Program-made: the position numbers and the translations under genes
Assembly (NCBI GenBank): GCA_019637395.1
Contig: JAHBVR010000009.1
Location: forward strand, 1 to 64,000
DNA length: 64,000 bases
Origin: Vulcanimicrobiota bacterium
GTDB lineage: Bacteria > Vulcanimicrobiota > Xenobia > Xenobiales > JADMJV01
Direction of reading: 5' to 3'
Notes under the pieces: model-generated
The model's database searches: none
What the model was told of the DNA's origin: nothing
Seen by the model: the letters and a program-made list of their open reading frames with translations, nothing else
Part shown: piece by piece, positions 16,503 through 23,998 of the stretch
How the letters are laid out: each line of letters starts with the position of its first letter
Numbering within the stretch: position 1 is the first letter of the stretch

Positions 16503-18500
16503 ATGAAACGACTTTTGCTGGGCCTGGCCCTCACCACCGCAGGCTGGTCGCAGCCCGTGCTCACTCCCCAACTGGTTGCCAGGGTGCGCTCCGTCAGCGG
16601 CGTGCACATCAGCGGCGATGGACGCACCGCCATCTACACCTTGAGTCAGCCGCGTTTACTGGAGCGCGAAGACTTTGAGGACGGCCCGGCTTATAGCGAG
16701 GTCTACCGACTTGCGTCCGGAGGCAGCCAGCCGCTGCTGACCCAACGGGCCGGCGCCGGCGGGCTCAAGTTCACAGGCGACTCTGGAGCTTTGACTTTTT
16801 TAAGCAAGCGCAGCGGCGATGAGCACTCCTCCCTCTACCGTCTGGCTTTAGATGGTGGCGAGGCCCAGCGGATTCTGGCCTTCGGCAATGATATCAAAGA
16901 CTACGCCCTGTCGCCCCAGGGCAATCGCATCGCCTTTCTGGCCCAGGCCCCGGCCGACAAGCAACGGGAGAAGCTGCGCAAGCTGGGCTTCACCGCTCAG
17001 GTCTTCGAGGAGGATTGGCAGAATACTCAGCTCTACCTGGCCTCTCCGGGCAGCGAGAAAGTCAAGGCCGAGCCGGTCAAACTGGAAGGGTCGCTGAGTT
17101 CGCTGCAGTGGAGCCCCGACGGCGCGCTGCTGGCGGTAACCAGCGCCCCCAATCCGGGGGTGGACGCCGATCTGATGTACCGCCGCATTCAACTGTTGGA
17201 TGCGCGCACCGGGGCGCTCAAGCTGAGTCTCAAGAACCCCGGCAAATTGGGCCAGTTTGCCTTCTCACCCGACGGCAAACAACTGGCCCTGCTGACCGGC
17301 GAAGACATCAACGATCCGGACAATGGGCGACTCTGGGTTGCCGACACGGGCAGCGGGCAACTGCGTGACTTATGGCCCCATCTCGAGGGACGCGTGAGCA
17401 AGCTGGCCTGGCTGGCGCCGGGCAAGCTGCGGGCGCTGGTCTGGAAAGGGCTGGTGAGCGAGGTTTGGGACGTGGGATTGGACGGCCGGCGCAGCCTGGT
17501 GGTGCCGGCCGGTGAAGAGGTTTTGACCGACTTGGCCGTGGCCGAGGGCGGGCGCACGCTGTATGTGGGAGAAAGCGCCCGCCACCCCGGCGAGGTGTTC
17601 GAGAGTGGTAAGCGGCTCACCAACCTGAACCCTTTTTTGGACAAGCTGAACTGGGCCCGCCAGGAGGCCTACACCTACAAAGCACGCGATGGACAGAGCA
17701 TTGAGGGCGTGCTCATCCACCCTCTGAACGAAGTGGCCGGGCAGCGCTATCCGCTCATTTTGTGGGTGCATGGCGGGCCTGAGTCCTTGATTCACAACAG
17801 TTGGAACAACGGTTATTCGCAGCCCGGACAGACGGCGGCGGCGCGCGGATTCGCCTCTTTCTACCCCAACTACCGGGGCTCGATCGGCCGCAGCGTGGCC
17901 TTCTCGAAACTGGGGCAGGGGGATCCGGCCGGCCGTGAATTCGAGGACCTGGTAGACGGAGTCGATGCCCTGGTGGCCCGGGGTCTGGTCGATGGCAGCA
18001 AAGTCGGAGTCACCGGGGGCAGTTATGGCGGCTACGCCACCGCCTGGTGCAGCACGTTCTTCTCCGATCGTTTCACCTGCGGAGTGATGGCGGTGGGCAT
18101 CTCCGATAAGGTGAGCAAAAGCGGCACCACCGATATTCCCGACGAGGAATACCTGGTGCACGCCCGCAAGCATCCGTGGGAAAACTGGAATTTCTTCATG
18201 GAGCGCAGTCCCGTGCACCATGTCACCAAGCACCACACTCCGCTGCTGATCCTGCACGGCAAGGACGACCCCCGCGTCCACCCGTCGCAGTCGCTGGAAC
18301 TGTATCGCTACCTCAAGATGGTCAAACAGGCACCGGTGCGACTGGTCCTCTATCCGGGAGAGGGGCACGGCAATCGCAAGGCGGCGGCCCGCTACGACTT
18401 TCAGTTGCGCATGCTGGAGTGGATGGAGCACTATTTGAAAGGCGCCGGCGGCGCTCCGCCCGCCTGGGAGCTTCCAGTTCCGCTGGAGCGGCCGGAGTAA
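16503..18500 (+). CDS. S9 family prolyl oligopeptidase / acylaminoacyl-peptidase-like
   Basis: A 665-aa exported serine peptidase. A signal peptide (MKRLLLGLALTTAGWSQP) precedes a beta-propeller of PD40/WD-like blades (SPDGALLAVTSAP, SPDGKQLALLTGE), then an alpha/beta-hydrolase domain from about residue 390. The catalytic triad is Ser507 in GGSYGGY, Asp589 in HGKDDPRVH and His622 in GEGHGNRK. Length and order fit the S9C branch, which cleaves short peptides. The ATG at 16503 is chosen because it starts the signal peptide. It probably acts in the periplasm or outside the cell. Confidence 0.9.
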   Translation: MKRLLLGLALTTAGWSQPVLTPQLVARVRSVSGVHISGDGRTAIYTLSQPRLLEREDFEDGPAYSEVYRLASGGSQPLLTQRAGAGGLKFTGDSGALTFLSKRSGDEHSSLYRLALDGGEAQRILAFGNDIKDYALSPQGNRIAFLAQAPADKQREKLRKLGFTAQVFEEDWQNTQLYLASPGSEKVKAEPVKLEGSLSSLQWSPDGALLAVTSAPNPGVDADLMYRRIQLLDARTGALKLSLKNPGKLGQFAFSPDGKQLALLTGEDINDPDNGRLWVADTGSGQLRDLWPHLEGRVSKLAWLAPGKLRALVWKGLVSEVWDVGLDGRRSLVVPAGEEVLTDLAVAEGGRTLYVGESARHPGEVFESGKRLTNLNPFLDKLNWARQEAYTYKARDGQSIEGVLIHPLNEVAGQRYPLILWVHGGPESLIHNSWNNGYSQPGQTAAARGFASFYPNYRGSIGRSVAFSKLGQGDPAGREFEDLVDGVDALVARGLVDGSKVGVTGGSYGGYATAWCSTFFSDRFTCGVMAVGISDKVSKSGTTDIPDEEYLVHARKHPWENWNFFMERSPVHHVTKHHTPLLILHGKDDPRVHPSQSLELYRYLKMVKQAPVRLVLYPGEGHGNRKAAARYDFQLRMLEWMEHYLKGAGGAPPAWELPVPLERPE

Positions 18501-18508
18501 GACTGCTC

Positions 18509-19204
18509 ATGAAATTGATTGTGCAACGGACATTGGGTGAGCCGGTGGAGGGGCCGTTCTGGTTGGAGAGTGCGATTTGGGACGAAAAGTTGCACGGGAT
18601 TATGCGCTTGACTCATGGCCATGCCAGCTATGAGGAAGGGAGGTTTGGGCCGGGTGGGGAGATTTTTTGGACTAGCGATGAGTCAGGGACGCGGCTGGCT
18701 TATCGGGGAGAGACTCCGGTTACGACTCTATCGACGTTCAAGATCGGCTTTGACGCGAGTGGCCAGTTGGTGAGTTTACAGTGCAATGGGGAGTGGGATC
18801 CGTATCGGATTGTGCGCGGCGGAGAGGTTTATGAACTGGATAGTTCGGTAACGCATTTGGAGCGGGTGCCGGATTCGGACCGGTGGGTGGCGACTTCGTT
18901 GGAACAATTGTACCGGGGCCCGTTAGAAAATTTGCAGTCGCAGGGTCCGACCAGCATTCGCACCTTTTCTCTCGATCCAGAGGGGAGTCTTTGGTACACG
19001 GCGCGGGCCGGGTTGTATCGCGATAAGCAACTGATTTTTGTAGCCGAGGAGTCGTTGGACTGGCCGTTGTGGACCCCCCGGGGGGTGCTGGTGACGCAGT
19101 GGAATGACCAGAAATCCAGTCTGCTGGTAGTTCAGGACGGACAGAAATCAGTACTTTGGAGCGGGGAAGGCGAATGGGTTCGCGCAACCGCCTGGAAAGC
19201 CTGA
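18509..19204 (+). CDS. Cytoplasmic beta-propeller-like hypothetical protein
   Basis: A 231-aa protein starting MKLIVQRTLGEPVEGPFWLE. It consists of short beta-rich repeats such as GRFGPGGEIFWTSDESGTRL and TFSLDPEGSLWYTARAGLYR, suggestive of propeller blades, with many Trp and Tyr residues. No signal peptide or catalytic motif is visible. It starts 8 bp after the S9 peptidase stop and is probably in the same operon. Its codon and base composition is less GC-rich than its neighbours, with many TTG and GGG codons, which may hint at a different origin. Confidence 0.6.
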   Translation: MKLIVQRTLGEPVEGPFWLESAIWDEKLHGIMRLTHGHASYEEGRFGPGGEIFWTSDESGTRLAYRGETPVTTLSTFKIGFDASGQLVSLQCNGEWDPYRIVRGGEVYELDSSVTHLERVPDSDRWVATSLEQLYRGPLENLQSQGPTSIRTFSLDPEGSLWYTARAGLYRDKQLIFVAEESLDWPLWTPRGVLVTQWNDQKSSLLVVQDGQKSVLWSGEGEWVRATAWKA

Positions 19205-19292
19205 AAAAAAAGCCTCGCGGCGGTAATACCGGCGAGGCACTTACTGATTCAGAGGGAGCGACTTACGTTCTGGCTTATCGGTGCGAACCGAT
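19203..19292 (-). ncRNA. Candidate small RNA (~90 nt) with hairpin start and intrinsic terminator
   Basis: On the minus strand a TATTCT -10 element at 19304-19299 predicts a start near 19292. The transcript would open with the hairpin ATCGG-TTCGCA-CCGAT and end at GCCTCGC...GCGAGGC (19238-19212), followed by eight T residues. No open frame of useful length fits between. The promoter has the same TTTAAA-N21-TANNNT layout as five other units in this region, so it likely belongs to the same regulon. The assignment rests on promoter, hairpin and terminator only. Confidence 0.5.
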
Positions 19293-19298
19293 GAGTGA

Positions 19299-19331
19299 AG
19301 AATACCATCCGGATTTGCGCTGGTTTTTAAA
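19299..19331 (-). promoter_or_regulatory. TTTAAA-N21-TANNNT promoter of the small RNA
   Basis: TTTAAA reads on the minus strand at 19331-19326, then exactly 21 bases, then TATTCT at 19304-19299. It has the same element pair and spacing as the sites at 21045, 21657, 30074, 30876 and 31561. Confidence 0.5.
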
Positions 19332-19409
19332 CCACGGTCTTTTTAGTTAATTGTTTGTTGCCGTTTTAATCCAGTGTTGTGAATTACAAAAATTCTCATA
19401 TACGAAAGC

Positions 19410-19450
19410 AATCGAGGCCAGGTTTCTCAGAAAGAAACCTGGCCTCGATT
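19410..19450 (-). terminator. Long perfect hairpin after the Asn-Ala-Gly repeat gene
   Basis: An 18-bp perfect stem (19410-19427 with 19433-19450) around a 5-base loop lies 24 bp beyond the stop of the minus-strand gene. There is no strong T-run next to it, so it may be a terminator, a 3'-end stabiliser or both. Confidence 0.55.
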
Positions 19451-19473
19451 GACTTGTCGGTCCCGGGAGCGGT

Positions 19474-21012
19474 TTAGCGAGCGTTGGAGATCAGGCTGGA
19501 GGCCTGGGCCCAGCTGCCCGAAGCAGGAGCGGCGAATTGGGTAGGTGGGGTGTAGGAATTGAGCATTTGAGATAGGGCCTGGAGAGCCTCGGCGGCGGCA
19601 CTGGGGCTGCCCGGCGCGCTGGCGGTTTCTTCCGAGGTAGCGGTAGCCTTGGCCGAGGTCGATTCGCTTTTGCCGCCCCCCTGGTAGACATTGCTCAGGA
19701 TGCCTCCGGCGTTCTTGAGCTTGCCGCTGGCCAGGGTGATGGCCTGAGTGGCGGTGTCGGTCACCAGGCTGACGCCACCGGTGATGGCGCCCAGGATGTC
19801 GCCTTTGGCCAGCTTGCCGACCAGGCCGAAGGCCTCTCCGACTTTGCCTTCGATGCCCAGGGCGAAGTCGCTGACGGTGCTGGTGGCCAGGTCGACCATC
19901 GACTGAGCCGCGGAACCAAGCGGGCTATCGGGGCCACCCAGGATGCTGGCCAGGACTCCGCCGATGGCACCGCCACCTCCGCCGAGGATGCCGCCCAGCA
20001 GGCCGGCTACCACCCCGCCGCCGCCGTTGCCGGCGTTACCTGCATTTCCGGCATTGCCAGCGTTGCCGGCATTTCCGTTGCCCTTGGGCGAACCGCCCAG
20101 AAAGGTCAGCAGGTCGGGGCGAGCGGCGCCGGCCTCTTTGCTTTCGATAGCCGTGCCCAGATTGGGCGGGTTCTGGGTGACGGCTTTGATGGCGCGGTTG
20201 TAGAGATCCTTGTCGCTGATTTCGATGGAAGTGCCGCCCAGAGCGTCCTTGCCGGTCTCGGGGTTGAAGATCTGGTCGAGTTTGAGGGTGCCGCGCTGCA
20301 ACGCCTTGGTGACCGCGCTCAGCGTCTCCACGTCGGCGCTGCCCACGCCGCTCTTGATCAGGTCGGAGTTGCCGGTGGATTTCAGCAAGCGAACCAGGGC
20401 GGGCTTGCTGTAATTGCCGTTGGCGTTCTTGAAGCGGCTGGCCACCAGGGCGAAGGTGGCGGCTCCCTGAGCCGCCTGGCCGTTCTGACCGGCCAGATCA
20501 CTGTAGAGCTGATTCTGATTCTTGACCATCTCATTGACATCGGTGACGCGATGACCGGCATAGAACTCGGCGGCGTAACCGTTGACCAGACTGGAACGGG
20601 CTTGATACTCACCCACTGTACCCACGCCCAGGCGCTGGCTGTTGACGCCGCCCGAGCTGTCGCGGGCCGAGATGTAACGCTGCAGATCCTCGGCCGGGGA
20701 GGCGAACTGGGAAGCCGCGCCCGGAACCGCCGTTCCGGAAGGGGCGCCGGAGGCAGCGAGCGCGGGAACGGTGGCGGCCGGGGTGCTGGAAGCGTAGGCG
20801 GGGGCCGTGTAGGCCTGAGCGACCGGACCGGCTACGCCGCCCCAGTTCTGCTGCAACTGGGAGAGCGCGGCCAGCAAGGTGAGGGCCTGTTGCACCACCG
20901 CCTGAGGATCCAGCGACGGGGCCGGCGACACCAGCGTAGCGCCGAAAGTCGGCTGGAATCCACCCACTACCGGGCTGCTGTAGCTATTGAAAGAGGTGTT
21001 ATAAATCGCCAT
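19474..21012 (-). CDS. Asn-Ala-Gly repeat protein with glycine-rich membrane-like core
   Basis: A 512-aa protein starting MAIYNTSFNSYSSPVVGG. Residues ~110-330 form a soluble helical region. Five to six Asn-Ala-Gly tripeptides lead into a very Gly-rich hydrophobic stretch (GGGGVVAGLLGGILGGGGG) and further amphipathic segments. The last residues, SGSWAQASSLISNAR, match the end of the 31629 protein (AGSWGQASTLSQGY), and the N-terminal Leu/Gln helices also correspond. No signal peptide is visible, so the shared tail could be an export signal. ATG 21012 has GGAG 9 bp upstream. Function unknown; a secreted or surface structural protein is likely. Confidence 0.75.
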   Translation of the reverse strand: MAIYNTSFNSYSSPVVGGFQPTFGATLVSPAPSLDPQAVVQQALTLLAALSQLQQNWGGVAGPVAQAYTAPAYASSTPAATVPALAASGAPSGTAVPGAASQFASPAEDLQRYISARDSSGGVNSQRLGVGTVGEYQARSSLVNGYAAEFYAGHRVTDVNEMVKNQNQLYSDLAGQNGQAAQGAATFALVASRFKNANGNYSKPALVRLLKSTGNSDLIKSGVGSADVETLSAVTKALQRGTLKLDQIFNPETGKDALGGTSIEISDKDLYNRAIKAVTQNPPNLGTAIESKEAGAARPDLLTFLGGSPKGNGNAGNAGNAGNAGNAGNGGGGVVAGLLGGILGGGGGAIGGVLASILGGPDSPLGSAAQSMVDLATSTVSDFALGIEGKVGEAFGLVGKLAKGDILGAITGGVSLVTDTATQAITLASGKLKNAGGILSNVYQGGGKSESTSAKATATSEETASAPGSPSAAAEALQALSQMLNSYTPPTQFAAPASGSWAQASSLISNAR

Positions 21013-21044
21013 TTTATTTCGCTCCACGTCTATCGGATGGGTTT

Positions 21045-21078
21045 AATTTAGCAACCTCGTCCACGGTCTGGTTTAAAA
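21045..21078 (-). promoter_or_regulatory. TTTTAAA-N21-TANNNT promoter of the 512-aa repeat protein
   Basis: TTTTAAA reads at 21078-21072 on the minus strand, then 21 bases containing ACCGTG, then TAAATT at 21050-21045. The predicted start is near 21038, giving a ~26-nt leader with a Shine-Dalgarno before ATG 21012. Confidence 0.6.
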
Positions 21079-21131
21079 CGCCGTCGAGGTTATTAACGAG
21101 TTGTTAACTCTTAGATCCGGTTACATCCCGG

Positions 21132-21251
21132 GGCCCGCCTGGGAACGAGGCTTTGCCTCAGCTGGGGGTGGGCAGGCCGGCCGGGCCAGGGCGCCCGCCT
21201 GGGGGCGAGGCAAAGCCTCGGCTGGGGGTGGGCAGGCCGGCCGGGCCAGGG
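21132..21251. repeat. Two-copy 60-bp tandem repeat with inverted hairpin loop
   Basis: Two copies of a 60-bp unit stand head to tail. Most positions are identical, including GCTGGGGGTGGGCAGGCC. In copy one the hairpin reads GAGGC-TTT-GCCTC and in copy two GAGGC-AAA-GCCTC, so the loop appears flipped. It lies downstream of the small Gly-rich gene and upstream of the 512-aa repeat gene. I see no gene in the 21079-21311 gap. Confidence 0.7.
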
Positions 21252-21311
21252 GCGCCCGTACCCGCCGAGAGGGAGAGGCGGGCCCAGTCCCCCCTCCCCC
21301 TCGGAGGAAAC

Positions 21312-21602
21312 TTACTTGGGCCCGCCGGCGAAAGCGGACAGGAGGCCTTTGAGGACGCCGCCCACAAGGCTCCCGCCAGCTTCCCCCAGGTTGCCTGCCC
21401 CTTTAATCATCTTCTTGGCCTCATCGCTAGTCTCGTTCTTATCCTCAGGCTCGCGGGGCCCACCCTCCGGGCCGCCGGTCAGCACTGCGGGCATCATTCC
21501 AACGCCCACCAGCGGACCTCCAGCGCCACCACCCACGTTTGAGCCTGGACCAACGGGACCACCTGAGTTAATGGTAAGGGCTTTCGAGATAGAAATAGAC
21601 AT
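21312..21602 (-). CDS. Small Gly/Pro-rich protein (96 aa)
   Basis: A 96-aa protein starting MSISISKALTINSGGPVGPG. The first half is Gly/Pro/Val-rich without charge; the middle (REPEDKNETSDEAKKMIKG) is charged; the end (GGSLVGGVLKGLLSAFAGGP) is a short hydrophobic glycine zipper. Size and layout recall peptide toxins or bacteriocin precursors, but no processing motif is certain. GGAG precedes the ATG. Its promoter belongs to the TTTTAAA-N21 class shared with the repeat proteins, which ties it to that group. Confidence 0.65.
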   Translation of the reverse strand: MSISISKALTINSGGPVGPGSNVGGGAGGPLVGVGMMPAVLTGGPEGGPREPEDKNETSDEAKKMIKGAGNLGEAGGSLVGGVLKGLLSAFAGGPK

Positions 21603-21656
21603 GATTCAAGTCTCCTTCGCTTGGTGGCACGCTGTGTATCGCGTGCTGTTAAAGGC

Positions 21657-21690
21657 AGACTATCAAGACGAATAACCGCGGCGTTTAAAA
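21657..21690 (-). promoter_or_regulatory. TTTTAAA-N21-TANNNT promoter of the 96-aa protein
   Basis: The palindrome GCGTTTTAAACGC is centred near 21687. TTTTAAA is at 21690-21684, followed by 21 bases and TAGTCT at 21662-21657. The predicted start is near 21650, about 48 bases before the ATG at 21602. Confidence 0.6.
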
Positions 21691-21732
21691 CGCTTTCCCA
21701 GTTGTATCCAGGAAGTTACATTTTCTTAGAAA

Positions 21733-23991
21733 TTAGGCTAATCCCAGACGAGCGCGATGATAGGCCTCGACCAGCGCCAGCGAAGGCTCGATGCCCAGCT
21801 CCCGGTCAAGAATCTTGCGGCACACTTCATACTGGCGCACCGCCTGATCGGGGCGGCCCAAAGCCATATGGGCGCGCATCAGCAAAAGATGCAAATCTTG
21901 ACTTTCCGGAATTAACAGCAGAGCTTTTTCGGCGCATTCCGCGCTTTCCCGAGGGCGACCTTGAAGCTGATACAGCTGGGCCAGCCGGGTCATGGAGTCG
22001 ACCGCCATCTGCTCGAGCCGGCTGCGCTCGGCCAGGGCCCAGTCCAGATAGCAACCCTCCATAAAAGGTCCCCGGTAGATCTGGACCAGACGCCGATAGG
22101 CGGCCACCGCCCGTTCCGTATCCCCGCCTTCGTCGGCCGAGCGAGCCTGGCGGTAGAGGCTCTCGAATTCCTCTACATCATGCCAGACCTCCCGCGCCTC
22201 CAGAGCCAGCATTCCCTGCGCGCGATGAAACAGCTCGGGAGCGGGCCGGCCATCTTCCGGGCGCAGAGCGCCGCGAATCATGGTCAGCGCCGTGGCCAGA
22301 CTGCGTTTGCCTTTCACCATGTCACCGGGCCAGAAATGCTCCATGGCCACATCGTCGGAAACTTGCCGGCGCAGCGCCAGAAACCCCAGCAACTGCTTGG
22401 CTTTCTGGGTCTTCCACAAATTCTCGGGAATACGTTCCCCGCCGCGATAGACGTCGAACTTGCCCAGAAAGAAAATGCGCAACCAGGAGGCCGATTCGGG
22501 CGCCTCCTGAGGGGCTTTGGACCCCAGCCGCTCGGCCAGCTCGGCCGGAATTCCCTTGGCATTGCCACAGATCTCGACCAGCGCAGCCCGGGCCGGCGGG
22601 GACAGCTCGTCTAAACCGGCCAGCACCGAGCGGGAGTGGCTGGCCACCAGTGCTCCCAAGATCCGAGCATAACGCGCCTCGGGGGCGCGGGCGTAGTGCT
22701 CCAGAGCGAGCGGCACCAACCAGTCGACCACCTCGGCCAGCTCGCCAGCGTGGGCCGGCTGCAGCAGGACTTCAGCGGCCCGAGGCAATTGCTCCAATCC
22801 TTGTCCTTGCAGCCGGGTCAGAGCCACCAGCGTCTGCGCGATGGCCGCCGTCAACCCCAGCTCCTGGGCCGCACGGCTGGCCCAGCTCAAGGTCTCCACC
22901 GCCCGCGGCGACTGCGCCCGGGCCAGCAGCAATCCCCCCTCCACGCCGCTCAAAGCGGCGCTGACCGGACCCAGCTCGCGGGCCAGTTGCACCGCTTGGG
23001 TCACCAGCCCCTCCACCTCGGCGGGACGGACCAGCCGGGCCAGACCCAGGAGCGCCTCCACCGCCTCAGTGCGGGGCTTGGGATCGGCCAGGATCTCCTG
23101 ATAGGTGGCTCGGGCTCCTTCCAGATTGCCTGCTTCGTGCAGAGCCTTGGCCAGCATCAGCACCCCGCGCGGACTGAATTCCGGTTGGGCCTCGTCTTCG
23201 TCGGCACCGGCGCGGGCGCGCGCCAGCCAGTGTGGATCGAGCCCGGCCTCCTCCAGTCGGCCCAGGGCCACGGCCGCCAACCGGGCGGCCAGCGGAATGC
23301 TCTCTCCGGCCACGTCCCAGCGCTCGTCACAGTGACGCAGAATGCTATGCACAATAGGATAGGGCGGTGGCGTCTCGAGCAAAAAGTCCAGATCTTCGCC
23401 CAGCACTTCGCGTCCGCCGGCCAGCACCGTGCCTAATTGAATCTCTCCGCACACGTGAGCAGCAAAACCCGCCCGGGCGGCCAAGCGGCCGGCCAGTTGA
23501 CCGGCCTGGCGCAAACGCCCCGGAGGAGAAACGCTGACGTCGGCTACGCGCGCCAGAGCCTCCAGGGCCCGCCTCGAAGTCTGGCGCAACTGCGCTTCAT
23601 GCTTTTCTTGCTGCTGCTCAGCCTTGCGCTGCGAGATCAGAGAGGCCACCATATCCAGGAAATCTTCCAGGCGAAATGGCTTTTTCAGATAGCCCGCCGC
23701 GCTCAGGCGGAAAGCGCGCAGCGTGTCTTCCTCGGAAGCATAACCGGTGACCACCAGGCTGCGCACTTCGGGTTGTTGCAGCTTGACCCGCTCCAAGGCT
23801 TCCAGGCCGTCCATTCCTTCCATTCGAATGTCGGTCACCACCAGGTCAAAAGCCTGGCGGCGGGCGGCCTCGACCGCCTCCAGCGCTCCCCCCACAGCCA
23901 CTACCGAGTAGCCCTCATCCTCCAGGGCCTCATTTAAACTTTCCCGCATGACCGGGTCATCTTCCAAAACCAGAATTTTTATCGTGTCCAT
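21733..23991 (-). CDS. Response regulator with BTAD-type output domain
   Basis: A 752-aa regulator. Residues 1-125 are a receiver domain: acidic pair EDD at 10-12, phospho-acceptor Asp54 in VVTDIRMEGMDG, switch Thr in VVTGYAS, and Lys in YLKKPF. A long helical repeat region follows (TPR-like, ~150-520). Residues ~525-752 carry a SARP/AfsR-like output: WLRIFFLGKFDVYRGG and LWKTQKAKQLLGFLALR (winged helix), then the BTAD helical domain. It is transcribed 7 bp downstream of the histidine kinase, its obvious partner. It likely controls transcription through the AfsR-like winged helix; the target could be the nearby accessory genes. Confidence 0.85.
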   Translation of the reverse strand: MDTIKILVLEDDPVMRESLNEALEDEGYSVVAVGGALEAVEAARRQAFDLVVTDIRMEGMDGLEALERVKLQQPEVRSLVVTGYASEEDTLRAFRLSAAGYLKKPFRLEDFLDMVASLISQRKAEQQQEKHEAQLRQTSRRALEALARVADVSVSPPGRLRQAGQLAGRLAARAGFAAHVCGEIQLGTVLAGGREVLGEDLDFLLETPPPYPIVHSILRHCDERWDVAGESIPLAARLAAVALGRLEEAGLDPHWLARARAGADEDEAQPEFSPRGVLMLAKALHEAGNLEGARATYQEILADPKPRTEAVEALLGLARLVRPAEVEGLVTQAVQLARELGPVSAALSGVEGGLLLARAQSPRAVETLSWASRAAQELGLTAAIAQTLVALTRLQGQGLEQLPRAAEVLLQPAHAGELAEVVDWLVPLALEHYARAPEARYARILGALVASHSRSVLAGLDELSPPARAALVEICGNAKGIPAELAERLGSKAPQEAPESASWLRIFFLGKFDVYRGGERIPENLWKTQKAKQLLGFLALRRQVSDDVAMEHFWPGDMVKGKRSLATALTMIRGALRPEDGRPAPELFHRAQGMLALEAREVWHDVEEFESLYRQARSADEGGDTERAVAAYRRLVQIYRGPFMEGCYLDWALAERSRLEQMAVDSMTRLAQLYQLQGRPRESAECAEKALLLIPESQDLHLLLMRAHMALGRPDQAVRQYEVCRKILDRELGIEPSLALVEAYHRARLGLA

Positions 23992-23998
23992 GCTGACC

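Noticed and set aside
21101-21542. Plus-strand open frames over the 60-bp duplication and the small Gly-rich gene
   Set aside because: They are Arg/Pro/Gly-rich translations of GC-rich repeats and of the minus-strand 96-aa gene.
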